A stretch of 64,000 nucleotides of DNA from Deinococcales bacterium (GCA_013298595.1 JAAFIG010000023.1:1-64000), one strand, 5' to 3'. Positions 54,810 through 63,933 are shown, counted from the stretch's first letter. Notes: a model not told the origin generated them from the letters alone. Made by a program: numbers and translations.

Positions 54810-55811
54810 TTATTTACGCCCGAATAATTTACCAATAAAGCTTTTCTTCTCGGGTATTTTTGCCGCATCTGCTTTAGCGGCTGCTTTATTTTCAATCAAT
54901 TTAGCTGCCGCCACAGGATCACGCCCCAAAGCAAGTGCAGGTGCATTTGGCTCGCTCGAGCTAGGCTTAGAAATTGGTGCAGTATCACGTAAATCCATAT
55001 GACTACTGGTATCCGTTTCTTCTTTGGAATTACCACTGAGAATATCTGACAGCAATACCCGAAAATCGCGCATGGTTGGACGAAACGATAATTCTTTTGC
55101 CAAACCACGATCAATAAGTTTAGCCAATGTCCTCGAGACATCAGGGTTCATGTTTTTCAAAATCACAGGCACTTTGGTCATATGGGCAACTTGTAATTCT
55201 TCAACACTATCACCCAGAATCGGACGGCGACCCGCAAAAAGTTCATACGCCATGACTGAAAAACTATACACATCCGACTTAGGTGTGCCACGCTCACCAC
55301 GAAACACTTCAGGCGACATATAAAACGGACTACCCGCAGGTGGAGTAGGGTTTTGATCACTCGAGGCTGCCCCAAAATCCGCTAAGTACCCACGCCCATT
55401 AGCCGTGTAAATATTGCTGGGTTTGACATCTTGATGAATCACTTTTTTACTATGGCAATACTCGAGTGCTCCAGCGATATCCAGTAGAATTGCCATTAAA
55501 CCCTGCATATCAAATTTGGTTGGGTTTAATTCGCCTTCGGGAAAATACTGCACAGCCAAGTACGCATGAACACCCGTTGGTACACCTGCAAAGTAGCGCA
55601 CCACATTAGGATGATCTAAGGTTTTGAGCATCACCACTTCGTTATAAAAAACTTTGCCAAGCACAGGGTCATTGCGAATCTCGGGACGAGGTACTTTTAA
55701 AGCAATTTCACGCCCAGCAGCGTCCTCGGCAAGGTAGACGATGCTGGTTTGTCCTGTACCAAGCAATAAACGAGTTCTAAATCCTGGAATGGCACTGCTT
55801 GGCTGAGTCAC
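54810..55811 (-). CDS. Ser/Thr protein kinase, Hanks type, non-RD
   Basis: A 333-residue soluble kinase. Gly loop LGTGQTSIVY, catalytic lysine K39, E58, catalytic loop HQDVKPSN (D128; Gln replaces the usual Arg of HRD), DFG at 145-147 and SPEV in place of APE. The C-terminal 70 residues are charged and end in a basic FIGKLFGRK. No membrane helix or PASTA domains, so it is cytoplasmic. Loss of the RD arginine suggests regulation other than activation-loop phosphorylation. GTG start with TAAACT 6 nt upstream. Confidence 0.9.
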   Translation of the reverse strand: MTQPSSAIPGFRTRLLLGTGQTSIVYLAEDAAGREIALKVPRPEIRNDPVLGKVFYNEVVMLKTLDHPNVVRYFAGVPTGVHAYLAVQYFPEGELNPTKFDMQGLMAILLDIAGALEYCHSKKVIHQDVKPSNIYTANGRGYLADFGAASSDQNPTPPAGSPFYMSPEVFRGERGTPKSDVYSFSVMAYELFAGRRPILGDSVEELQVAHMTKVPVILKNMNPDVSRTLAKLIDRGLAKELSFRPTMRDFRVLLSDILSGNSKEETDTSSHMDLRDTAPISKPSSSEPNAPALALGRDPVAAAKLIENKAAAKADAAKIPEKKSFIGKLFGRK

Positions 55812-55865
55812 AAAAAAAGTTTACCTTACTTTACGGCAGCGCTGTGTGGAAAAAGAACAGACAAG

Positions 55866-56837
55866 CTAACAATGTAACTCGAGTAAGCCTGCTACTTTTT
55901 CGTAAACCAATTCGCCAGCCGCGTCACCTGTAAACGAACCAGCTGTTGGTGGAACATCGTTATAATCTCTGCCAATGGCAACAACGGTGTACCCTAAATT
56001 GGGCTGGCGTGCATTGGTCGGATCAAAACCAATGGCAGCAAACTGACCTGTAGCAAGCTCGAGTAAGACTTCAACCCAAGCATGCGAACCACCTTCGCCA
56101 AGCATATGTCCCGAAACATACCGCGCTGGTAAACCAGCCGCTCGAGCCAATGCCAACATGATATGTGCATAATCTTGGCAGAGTCCAGACCCTATCTCGA
56201 GGGCTTGAATCGCTGAGGTTTGAATTGTCGTCGTGCCATTTTTGTACTGCATGGTTTCACTCACCCAAGCACTGATTCGCTGCGCTAAATCAAGTGCTGA
56301 AGTTGCTTGGCGTTGCAATTTTTGTACCACCTCGAGCATACGGGCATTGACTATAGTTAATGGTGTCGCTGCTATGTACATGGCTGCTTCTACCTTTGAG
56401 ACAAGCGGCAATTCAGCCTTGGTATGCTCGACGGTAAACATTACTTCAAAGGTTGTCCAGTGGTTAATACGAGCCACCTCGAGTTCAATGATTTGATTAT
56501 CAAATTGATCTGTAGACCATGTAGTTTGTAAAGCAATTGGTTCAACTGCTAATTTAAAATCCAGTAACCGCTGCCCTGCATAGTGTTTTTTTGGTTGCAC
56601 AATTAAGCGCTGCGCTAAATCCCTGACAATACTTGGGTAAACATATTGAAATTGTTGATAAGCAAAAAAAATAGTGCGTTGCACCATAGACCAATCCACA
56701 TTTTGTACCTCGAGCAATGGCACATCTAAAGCAATCAGTCTGTCTAAACTATCGCGGCTAACAAGCCGACGTTCACCTATTTTGGGTGTAAAAGAAGCCA
56801 GCGGAGCAAAAGTAGTCAAAGAAGACGCGGACGGCAT
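55866..56837 (-). CDS. Transglutaminase-like cysteine protease
   Basis: A 323-residue transglutaminase-superfamily protein with an N-terminal beta domain (about 20-150) and a catalytic core: Cys in GSGLCQDYAHI, His in GGSHAWVEV and Asp in GFDPTN. This is the complete Cys-His-Asp triad. Bacterial members are mostly proteases or peptide-modifying enzymes. The start has TAGGCT 7 nt upstream. Not linked in an obvious operon with its neighbours. Confidence 0.9.
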   Translation of the reverse strand: MPSASSLTTFAPLASFTPKIGERRLVSRDSLDRLIALDVPLLEVQNVDWSMVQRTIFFAYQQFQYVYPSIVRDLAQRLIVQPKKHYAGQRLLDFKLAVEPIALQTTWSTDQFDNQIIELEVARINHWTTFEVMFTVEHTKAELPLVSKVEAAMYIAATPLTIVNARMLEVVQKLQRQATSALDLAQRISAWVSETMQYKNGTTTIQTSAIQALEIGSGLCQDYAHIMLALARAAGLPARYVSGHMLGEGGSHAWVEVLLELATGQFAAIGFDPTNARQPNLGYTVVAIGRDYNDVPPTAGSFTGDAAGELVYEKVAGLLELHC

Positions 56838-56877
56838 TGATGACAGCCTAACAATTTTTTAGAACTCGAGATGAACA

Positions 56878-57759
56878 TTAGGAAAAATGTTGCTTAAAAA
56901 ATGCCACAGTATCATCTAACACTTTGGGTTCAAGCCAACGCAGCAACTTAGAAAACGCACCAATAATGCGAAAATGATCGAGGCTTTCGTAAGCAATCCA
57001 ATCCACTTGCCCACCACGTTGACGAATTTCATGGGCTAAACGCGGCGCATGAGCTGGGCTACACAATGTATCTCGAGCGCCATGCAAAAGTAGCATTGGT
57101 GGGTTTAAACCATCAGCAATGAGCGCTGGTTGCGTGCGTTGCCAATGCTCACGCGTCCCCATGGCTTTTTGTGCTCGAGCATCGGTTTCTAACCACTCGA
57201 GAAAATCGTAAGGACCTGCAATACCAACCACAGCCGCAATTTGAGCACGGTTTAAACCAACTCGTTCGAGATGTTCAGGTGCAACCGCCATCAAAGAAAC
57301 AATATGTGCTCCTGCCGAATGTCCAAGTAAACCAATGGCTCGAGAAGTTACACCATAAATTGGTAATTCGCGCAACAACCATTGCACAGCCAAGGCAACA
57401 TCTGTCACAAAATGGGGAAACACACCATCAGGAGCTAAACGATAATTGACCAAAGCCACATGAAACCCCGCTGCACATAAACTCTCGGCAAGAAACGGAT
57501 ACTCGGCTTTGCTACCTGTATCCCAATACCCACCATGAACAAAAACAACAGTACCAATGGCATTTGGTACAACATACAAATCGAGTTTTTGTCGCTCGAG
57601 TAAACCGTAAGCTAAATCGGTGTGCAATTCAAATAATTTTTTATTAATCGCAGCATTGATAATTTCGATAGGTGCACGCCCAACCACTGCACCAAGTTGA
57701 CTAAATACTGCGTTAGAAGCTCGAGATAACTGATGTAACCAATCTTCGGTATCTGGCAT
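56878..57759 (-). CDS. Alpha/beta hydrolase, esterase/formamidase-like
   Basis: A 293-residue hydrolase. Oxyanion motif HGGYW, nucleophile elbow GHSAGAH with the serine, later HGARDTL (Asp) and LDHFRII (His). The HGGYW pattern with this spacing matches carboxylesterases and kynurenine-formamidase-like enzymes. The ATG at 57,759 has TACAAT 6 nt upstream; an earlier in-frame start is less likely. Substrate unknown. Confidence 0.88.
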   Translation of the reverse strand: MPDTEDWLHQLSRASNAVFSQLGAVVGRAPIEIINAAINKKLFELHTDLAYGLLERQKLDLYVVPNAIGTVVFVHGGYWDTGSKAEYPFLAESLCAAGFHVALVNYRLAPDGVFPHFVTDVALAVQWLLRELPIYGVTSRAIGLLGHSAGAHIVSLMAVAPEHLERVGLNRAQIAAVVGIAGPYDFLEWLETDARAQKAMGTREHWQRTQPALIADGLNPPMLLLHGARDTLCSPAHAPRLAHEIRQRGGQVDWIAYESLDHFRIIGAFSKLLRWLEPKVLDDTVAFFKQHFS

Positions 57760-57804
57760 AAAAGCATTGTAACGCAGAGCCAATGAGTTTTTTCGGAGCA
57801 GCGA

Positions 57805-58038
57805 TTAACTATTGAGAATAAAATATCCCAACGTCACTGATATCAGCATCTGAAATAAACTCGAGTTACGCAGCGTAACATTGTCTTTGTTTTCCCAAAC
57901 GCGTAATCCAGCTTGAATAACAATTAATCCTGCCATAGCTAAACGCGGCACTTGAACGCCTAGCAAAAGTGCGACCAGCAAACCTGCGAGTACTGTCAGC
58001 ATTGCAAAACGAATTGCAGTCAGTGGTGGCATTTTCAT
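57805..58038 (-). CDS. Small membrane protein after SagB-like gene
   Basis: 77 residues with two or three hydrophobic segments and no known family. It starts 1 bp after the stop of the SagB-type gene, so it is co-translated with it. Confidence 0.65.
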   Translation of the reverse strand: MKMPPLTAIRFAMLTVLAGLLVALLLGVQVPRLAMAGLIVIQAGLRVWENKDNVTLRNSSLFQMLISVTLGYFILNS

Positions 58039-58039
58039 T

Positions 58040-58840
58040 TTAACGCCCGATCAAAATAACGGTTAATGGTAATTCACGATTGCCTTGTAAACCCAATAAA
58101 AAACTCAGTTCATCATCAAAAAAAGTGCTGATGGCTCGAGCCGATAAACCCAGTGCTGTACCTGCTAAAAGCACATTTTGGGCTGCGTACCCCGCCTCGA
58201 GATACAAATGCCGATACCCGCGTTCGCTGTGGGCTGTCACAGTGCGTTCGACCACACCAGTAAAAATCATGGCAACTGCACTGGTTTCAACACCAGAATC
58301 ACCGAGTAATGCACCAACTAAATCCTTGGTGACATCGCCGATACGCACTTGCTCGAGTTGATGTTCTCGAACTACATAATGGTAAACACCAGCAAAAGTA
58401 TCAGAAACACCTCGGATCACCAAGTAAACCTCGAGGGGATATGCTCCAGATGGGCTAGGCACTGTTCGGTACGGTAAATTACTACCACCAGGACGCTGTC
58501 CTGTGATACCTTGGGCTGCCCAGAGCAACTGGGCAACTTCGGAAATGGTGATGTTCGAGCCAACTTCTGGAGCTTGTGAACGCCGAGCAGTAATCACACT
58601 CCACAAACCTGCACCGCCTTTTTGTTTAGGCGAAGGTAAACGCACTGTTTCTAATGGACTGGCATAGACTTTAAACGCAGGGACACGTTTGCCCACAGGG
58701 AAGGTATCACCACGTTTTAACTTGGTGTGTTCAACGAATTTTTCACCAACAGACTCTTTCACGGTTCGCCTCGAGAATCGCCCCCCGCTTGGCTCGAGAA
58801 CAGAGGTACAGGGTGGGATGCGGGAGTTTAACACAACCAC
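58040..58840 (-). CDS. SagB/ThcOx-type FMN oxidoreductase
   Basis: A nitroreductase-fold protein of the SagB family: RRSQAPEV start of the core, then [44 protein letters not shown]. The conserved SagB N-terminal block (TKLKRGDTF, then LETVRLPSP) is present. SagB-type enzymes oxidise azolines in thiazole/oxazole peptides, but stand-alone members are common, and no YcaO gene is here. Two starts are possible: GTG at 58,840, or GTG at 58,762, which fits the family length of about 240 better. Confidence 0.85.
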   Translation of the reverse strand: MVVLNSRIPPCTSVLEPSGGRFSRRTVKESVGEKFVEHTKLKRGDTFPVGKRVPAFKVYASPLETVRLPSPKQKGGAGLWSVITARRSQAPEVGSNITISEVAQLLWAAQGITGQRPGGSNLPYRTVPSPSGAYPLEVYLVIRGVSDTFAGVYHYVVREHQLEQVRIGDVTKDLVGALLGDSGVETSAVAMIFTGVVERTVTAHSERGYRHLYLEAGYAAQNVLLAGTALGLSARAISTFFDDELSFLLGLQGNRELPLTVILIGR

Positions 58841-58867
58841 GCACCGAAAACGGGTAGGATACTAACC

Positions 58868-59497
58868 ATGCTGGTTAAGGATTGGATGACTCCCGCTCCA
58901 TTGACAATTTCGCCAAATACGGCTGTGCTCGAGGCATTAAAATTGCTCAAAGAACGTGGCTTTAGGCGCTTGCCAGTTGTGGATGGCGCAACATTGGTTG
59001 GCATTGTCACGGATAAAGACCTCAAAGATGCCATGCCGAGTAAAGCAACAACCTTATCGGTTTGGGAACTCAATTACTTATTGGCAAAATTAACAGTGCA
59101 AGAAGTAATGGCGCACCCCGTAAAAACTTGTGTGGCATCCGATACCCTCGAGCAAGCCGCGCTGATTATGCAAGCTAATAAAGTGGCAGGTTTACCTGTG
59201 CTTGATAAGGCTGGTGCGTTGGTTGGTATGTTAACTATCACCGATGTGCTTGGTGCATTTACGCAAGTGCTGGGCTTAAAAGAAGGCGGGGTGCGTTTAA
59301 CCATCGAAATGACAGATCTTCCTGGTAGCCTAATTCAAGCTGCCGAAGCGATTAAACCCGCTAATATTGTCAGTGTTGCCACAGCAGGGCATCAGAATGG
59401 CTTGAGAAAATTTGTGATTCGTGCCACAGGCGAACAAGCTGAGGTCTTAGCTCAGCGCTTACAAGCTGCTGGTATTCATGTTTTAGATGTGCAATAA
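58868..59497 (+). CDS. CBS-domain pair protein with ACT-like C-terminus (AcuB-like)
   Basis: A 209-residue protein with two CBS motifs ([10 protein letters not shown] and [20 protein letters not shown] and [12 protein letters not shown]) and a C-terminal ACT-like domain ([19 protein letters not shown]). It probably senses adenine nucleotides and amino acids. TAGGAT lies 7 nt before the ATG. The 3' end with its stop is duplicated downstream. Confidence 0.88.
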   Translation: MLVKDWMTPAPLTISPNTAVLEALKLLKERGFRRLPVVDGATLVGIVTDKDLKDAMPSKATTLSVWELNYLLAKLTVQEVMAHPVKTCVASDTLEQAALIMQANKVAGLPVLDKAGALVGMLTITDVLGAFTQVLGLKEGGVRLTIEMTDLPGSLIQAAEAIKPANIVSVATAGHQNGLRKFVIRATGEQAEVLAQRLQAAGIHVLDVQ

Positions 59498-59527
59498 AAC
59501 CCATGTATTGATGTGCAATAAAACCCA
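59486..59527 (+). repeat. 18-bp direct repeat across a gene end
   Basis: GATGTGCAATAAAACCCA at 59,486-59,503 and again at 59,510-59,527. The first copy includes the last codons and TAA of the CBS-domain gene; the offset is 24 bp. Confidence 0.95.
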
Positions 59528-59544
59528 ATGCGGTAAACTCGAGT

Positions 59545-60222
59545 ATGTTTCCTGCACCGTGGCAACTTTCGGGTCGTGGTTTGATTGTGGTGTATCGCTT
59601 GCCAAAGTCGTGGTTACTCGAGCATGGTGGAATTCCAGCGCATCTACAAAATGCCTTTGTTGGTGGTTTTAGTGCTTTGATGCTGGTGGATTACTCGAGT
59701 AGCAATTGTGGAGGATACCAAGAATTATTGTTTGTGCCCGGGATGTTTCAAGTTTCGAGTGGTCAACGTTTTTTGAGTATTAGTCAGATTATGGTGTCTT
59801 CGGCATCCAGTGTGCAGTGGGGGATTCGTAATTGGGGAATTCCAAAATCATTTGCCAATTTTATTTGGTCTCGAGATGGTGTAACAGAGCGGGTTGAAGT
59901 TTTGCAAAATAATATCAGTGTGGCTGAATTTGTTTTCTCGAGTGGAAACACAGCTTTGCTAATCTCGCTCGGTGTTGTACCAGCAACCTGGCGCACACTG
60001 ATGCACCCTGAACTCGAGGGTATCAATCTTGTGCCAAAAGCTTTGGGGGATATACTGCTCACCACCCTTGCTGGTACTGGCAAGATGCGTTTAGCCAAGT
60101 TGCATTTGGCTCGGGGAGATGGGCTGCATTTTCCAAATCTCGAGCTTATTAAACCAGTTGCTGCGGTACTCGCCGAACCATTTAATTTGGTGTTTCCGAT
60201 TCCGCAACGGGTAAAGCTGTAA
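59545..60222 (+). CDS. Acetoacetate decarboxylase family protein
   Basis: A 225-residue protein starting FPAPWQLSGRGLIVVY, the family opening, with LMLVDYSSSNCGGYQELLFVPG and WGIPKSFANFIW. The schiff-base lysine of true acetoacetate decarboxylase lies in a similar region, but the family is diverse and the reaction uncertain. TAAACT overlapping CTCGAG lies 5 nt before the ATG. Its 3' end overlaps the convergent small gene by 41 bp. Confidence 0.8.
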   Translation: MFPAPWQLSGRGLIVVYRLPKSWLLEHGGIPAHLQNAFVGGFSALMLVDYSSSNCGGYQELLFVPGMFQVSSGQRFLSISQIMVSSASSVQWGIRNWGIPKSFANFIWSRDGVTERVEVLQNNISVAEFVFSSGNTALLISLGVVPATWRTLMHPELEGINLVPKALGDILLTTLAGTGKMRLAKLHLARGDGLHFPNLELIKPVAAVLAEPFNLVFPIPQRVKL

Positions 60223-60466
60223 TGGTGGTGCTGTTCAAAGCATCTTTTTGGCTGAGTCGTTCTTCAAATAACACATCCACAATGGCTAACCACTGGTCAA
60301 GCCAACCTCGCATTAATTGGGCACGACGATGTAAACCAATGGCTTCGAGGGCTTCACAAACAATTTCTAAACGCCCAGCAATGGTTTCGGCATAACGGCT
60401 GGCATCCTCGAGGGTTGTGCCAATTTCAAGGCTGGTGATTTCACAACGCACAACATCCGAGTTCAT
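60182..60466 (-). CDS. Small helical protein downstream of the SARP gene
   Basis: 94 residues, predicted mostly helical (LEDASRYAETIAGRLEIVCEALEAI then RAQLMRGWLDQWLAIVDVLFEERL). Its ATG overlaps the TGA of the SARP gene (ATGA), indicating coupled translation. No family recognised. It overlaps the end of the decarboxylase-like gene on the other strand. Confidence 0.65.
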   Translation of the reverse strand: MNSDVVRCEITSLEIGTTLEDASRYAETIAGRLEIVCEALEAIGLHRRAQLMRGWLDQWLAIVDVLFEERLSQKDALNSTTITALPVAESETPN

Positions 60467-63400
60467 GATGCACTCGCTAAGTACTTGGCAGCCAAACTTT
60501 GGCTGGCAAAGCTACGCAATGCCGCAGGAATACGTTCAAGCAATAACTCGAGGGCAACTTCGGCAACACTCTGGCGTTTTAGGGCTTGGGCAGCTCGAGC
60601 AATAACAATGGTTAAACCAATACTCTGCCCTAACATCAAAGCACTCTCGAGCGCATTATCATCTGGTTTACTTAGCCCGATCAGCAATTGGGCAAAGGCA
60701 CGCATTTCAGGCATTTCGTACTCGAGTGACATATGCAATAAACGTTCAGCATATTCAAAAGCACTGGGATGCCTACGAGCATAAGCACTTTCGGCAGCCC
60801 CTAGCAAAGCATAGCAGCGCCCAAGGGCATGAGGGCTGGTCTCGAGCAGTAGCAAGGCTTCTTGGGCAGCAATCACATGGCGTGGGTCGTTGTGAAGCGC
60901 TAACAGCACAGCCCGTAAACCCCGAGGAATGAGCACACCCACATCATGAGACGTTTCGCAGCGCTGAATGCTTTGGGCAAAGTATTGTAAACCTGTTTCG
61001 AGATCGCCGCAAGCTGCATAAATTAAACCAAGTTGATTTTCACCATCAGCAATTTGGGCAGTGGTGGTTGCAGTGGTTAATGCTTGTTGAATATCGGCAA
61101 AAGCATGATCGTACTCACCTCGAGAAACATAGGTTGGCGAGCGCGCCAGCAAAGCCTGACTGCGCTGCTGCGGTTGTAATTGCGGTGTATTCAGCGCCTG
61201 AGCCACAACTTCGAGATTATCGCTGTACTGCCCTCGAGTCCAGAGAGCAATCCCAAGCACGATTTGCATTTGAGCTTTTTTAAAACCACTAGGGCTGGTT
61301 TCAACAGCCACCTGAGCAGCACTTAGAGCATCTCGAGTTTTACCTGTGTACCAAGCGGTTAAGGCTCTGCCAAGTTGGGCTTCTGATCCCCACGGCAAGG
61401 TGCGTTCAAAAGCAGCGATGGCATGACCTGTTTCACCAAGAATCATTTCTGTCCAACCAATCACGGCTTGGGCTTTTAATTCATGATCAAAACCAAGTTT
61501 CCCTACCAAAGGCTCGAGGATAGCTCTGGCTTCTAAATTTTTGCCAAGTAAAAATTTGCTTTCGGCAAGTACCACACTGGCACGATGCTCGAGTAACACA
61601 TCGGCTTGGCGTTTGGCGCTCATTACGGCATGAGCAGCATCTCGTTCGGCATCGGTGTAACGTTCTGCTAGTAAATAAGCTTCAGCCCGTATTGTGCGCC
61701 CACGTAATTCCAATTTATGCTCGAGTGAAGTTAACGTCACACCTTCAAGTAAAGCTAAAGCCCGCGTTGCTTCGAGTTGCTCGAGGGCTTGTTCGGCAGC
61801 TTGAATCAGATGCGGTGCTGCCGCTCGAGCATCTTTGGCTTGGCTGTAATGGGTGGCGATTCGGTTCGCATCGGCATGGTGTTGTTCGAGAGCTTGGGCA
61901 GCTCGGCGATGCAAAGCCCGTTGCACGGCTTCGGGTAAAAACTCAAGAGCGGCGCGGCGTAACGCATCGTGTAAAAAACCACCATCTGGGCGCAACATAT
62001 GCTGGCTTTGGGCTTCAGCAATGGCTTGGGCAACTTCAAGTTCATCGGCGCGTAACGTACTAGCAATAATGGTGATGTCACTCGAGTCGAGCAATGCCAT
62101 CACACCCAGCACACGGCGAGTCATAGGTGTTGTTCGTTCCAAACGACGGCGCAACAACACACCAATGCGTTCTGGTGGCTCAAGATGCCCTGTTAATTGC
62201 CATTCGGTATTTAATTGTCCAGTCTCGAGTAAATGCTTTAAGGTTTCAACAATAAATAATGGATTCCCACCTGTTACCCGCAGTAATTCTGAAGCCAAAG
62301 GTGTTGCCCGCCGATCAATACCTCCCAGTAATTCTTCGACTTCTGGCAAAGCAAACGGCTCGAGGTCTAATTTATTGGCAATACCTGCAACTTCAAGTTG
62401 CGAAACCATATTTTTCAGGTTTTGATTAGCTTCAATATTCTGGTACGCCCCAAGCAAAACCACACCAAACGGTAATAAACGCGGCGCAGCATAGCTTAAC
62501 CACTCGAGTGTGGCACGGTCTGCCCAATGCAAATCATCAAGTATCAACATGCCGTTCGGTGCAGTCACAGACAAGGCATATTGTGTAAAAGATTCCAACA
62601 CCCGCGCTCGAGCATCACCAAATTCGCTGCTTTGCTCGAGCGAACGATACACTTGGTTAGGGTCACGTAATTCGGGAATTAATCGTGCTAATTCGCCACG
62701 CCAAACTTCGGGCAGATTCGAGCGTTGCCCAAGTTGTTTCTCGAGCAAAATCTGATCTCGAACAGCTTGAATCAGCGCCGCAAACGGAATGGTACTTTCG
62801 GTTTCACGACAACGCAACTCGAGTACTCTTGCTCCTAAAGCACTGCGCGAAGCTGCTAATTCAGATAGCAACCGTGTTTTCCCACTGCCCATATCACCCA
62901 CAATCAACATGGCTTTACCGCGAGTCACACCACCAACCAATGCCTGCCAAGCTCGAGAACCTGCTAATTTTGGTGGACGTAAAACATTCATCGGAATACT
63001 GCGTTGCGTACCAGCATCGGGTTTTGGTAAGCGCCCCTGCTCGATGGCTTCGATTAATTGCACCGTTTCTGGGTCAGGCATGACACCCAGTTCTTCACGC
63101 AGCACTTTACGCACATCGAGAATGGCTTGGCGCACAGCCCCACGATCATCGGCTAAATAAGCTAAACGCAAGTATTCACGGTGCGCCGCTTCAGATAACC
63201 GATCCAAAGACAATGCCCGACGTGCCATCAGCATCGCATCACGCCAAGCTCGAGCAGTTGTTAAACGCCGCACCTCGGATTCCAAAAAAGCCGCTCGGCG
63301 GTCACGTAGTAAAGCCCGCGCACCCTCAAGCCACGCTTCAAACTCGAGTTCATCTACAGTCAAACCAGCAGCAAACTCGCCTTCTAAGGCATTAAATTGC

Positions 63401-63693
63401 TCGAGATCATGGGTGATATGACCAGCTAACCAAATATTATGGCGATCATTTTCGATAATATCGCCAACTTGGTTGATACGGTACACCTCTTGACGCAAAC
63501 TGGCTCGAGCACGCTCTTCATCGTTTTCGTTCCATAACAATGTCGCAATTGTACTGCGCGCAGTAATACCTTCTAATGCCAAATGCGCCAATAAAGCACT
63601 TGAACGTTTACCAAGGGCAACAGGCACACCATCGCGCTCGAGTACACAAGCCCCTACTAAATGTAAGTGAAATTGTTCGGTTGGTAACGGCAT
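60463..63693 (-). CDS. SARP-type regulator with BTAD, AAA ATPase and TPR domains
   Basis: A 1,076-residue regulator. Winged helix (about 10-90), BTAD (about 95-225), AAA-type ATPase with P-loop GDMGSGKT (266-273) and Walker B LILDDLHWADR, and long TPR repeats (about 600-1,050). It belongs with the large SARP/MalT-like ATPases that activate target promoters. Its start may use GAGGGG as ribosome site. It lies beside the putative origin. It is the second candidate to bind the TGACGCT repeats. Confidence 0.9.
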   Translation of the reverse strand: MPLPTEQFHLHLVGACVLERDGVPVALGKRSSALLAHLALEGITARSTIATLLWNENDEERARASLRQEVYRINQVGDIIENDRHNIWLAGHITHDLEQFNALEGEFAAGLTVDELEFEAWLEGARALLRDRRAAFLESEVRRLTTARAWRDAMLMARRALSLDRLSEAAHREYLRLAYLADDRGAVRQAILDVRKVLREELGVMPDPETVQLIEAIEQGRLPKPDAGTQRSIPMNVLRPPKLAGSRAWQALVGGVTRGKAMLIVGDMGSGKTRLLSELAASRSALGARVLELRCRETESTIPFAALIQAVRDQILLEKQLGQRSNLPEVWRGELARLIPELRDPNQVYRSLEQSSEFGDARARVLESFTQYALSVTAPNGMLILDDLHWADRATLEWLSYAAPRLLPFGVVLLGAYQNIEANQNLKNMVSQLEVAGIANKLDLEPFALPEVEELLGGIDRRATPLASELLRVTGGNPLFIVETLKHLLETGQLNTEWQLTGHLEPPERIGVLLRRRLERTTPMTRRVLGVMALLDSSDITIIASTLRADELEVAQAIAEAQSQHMLRPDGGFLHDALRRAALEFLPEAVQRALHRRAAQALEQHHADANRIATHYSQAKDARAAAPHLIQAAEQALEQLEATRALALLEGVTLTSLEHKLELRGRTIRAEAYLLAERYTDAERDAAHAVMSAKRQADVLLEHRASVVLAESKFLLGKNLEARAILEPLVGKLGFDHELKAQAVIGWTEMILGETGHAIAAFERTLPWGSEAQLGRALTAWYTGKTRDALSAAQVAVETSPSGFKKAQMQIVLGIALWTRGQYSDNLEVVAQALNTPQLQPQQRSQALLARSPTYVSRGEYDHAFADIQQALTTATTTAQIADGENQLGLIYAACGDLETGLQYFAQSIQRCETSHDVGVLIPRGLRAVLLALHNDPRHVIAAQEALLLLETSPHALGRCYALLGAAESAYARRHPSAFEYAERLLHMSLEYEMPEMRAFAQLLIGLSKPDDNALESALMLGQSIGLTIVIARAAQALKRQSVAEVALELLLERIPAALRSFASQSLAAKYLASAS

Positions 63694-63774
63694 GACCCCT
63701 CGAGTCTAACGCCTTCTCGAGCAACAGTGATACCCCCGCTTTGGTCAGAGCCACCAAAAACAATTTAGCATAAG

Positions 63775-63933
63775 TTATCCACAGCCCTGTGGATAAGGCT
63801 GGGGATTGACAATGCCCTGACAACAATGATAAGTCCACTATAAACTGCCGCCTGACAGCATAATCATGGCTTATTACGCTGTTTTTACCAGACCATACAA
63901 GTTATCCACAAGCACCTAGACAATTGTGGATAA
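63775..63933. other. Putative replication origin (oriC): four perfect DnaA boxes
   Basis: TTATCCACA occurs at 63,775 (+), 63,788 (-), 63,902 (+) and 63,925 (-), two inverted pairs about 110 bp apart, all exact matches to the consensus. The region is AT-rich between the pairs and has no CTCGAG from 63,722 to the window end. Such a cluster is typical of oriC. dnaA or dnaN is not visible and would lie beyond the window edge. Confidence 0.72.

Larger units (their letters stand above)
287..63721. repeat. Highly iterated palindrome CTCGAG (window-wide)
   Basis: The hexamer CTCGAG recurs from position 287 to 63,721, on average every 100-250 bp, in coding and intergenic DNA. A hand count gives 37 copies in 8,807-13,408. 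At this base composition about one per 5 kb is expected. The flanks vary, so the conserved unit is only the six bases. In genes it appears in all three phases: Leu-Glu, x-Arg-x and Ser-Ser/Arg. Single-base variants such as TTCGAG or CTCGAA are much rarer. It resembles HIP1 of cyanobacteria in behaviour, not in sequence. Function unknown. Confidence 0.97.

Noticed and set aside
60182-60222. Decarboxylase-like gene truncated by the small helical gene
   Set aside because: The 41-bp convergent overlap is compatible with both being complete; each has its own start signal and natural end.
287-63721. CTCGAG as cloning or assembly artefact (XhoI linker)
   Set aside because: Sites lie inside intact reading frames in all phases, with varied flanks and natural near-variants. 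An artefact would disrupt genes.
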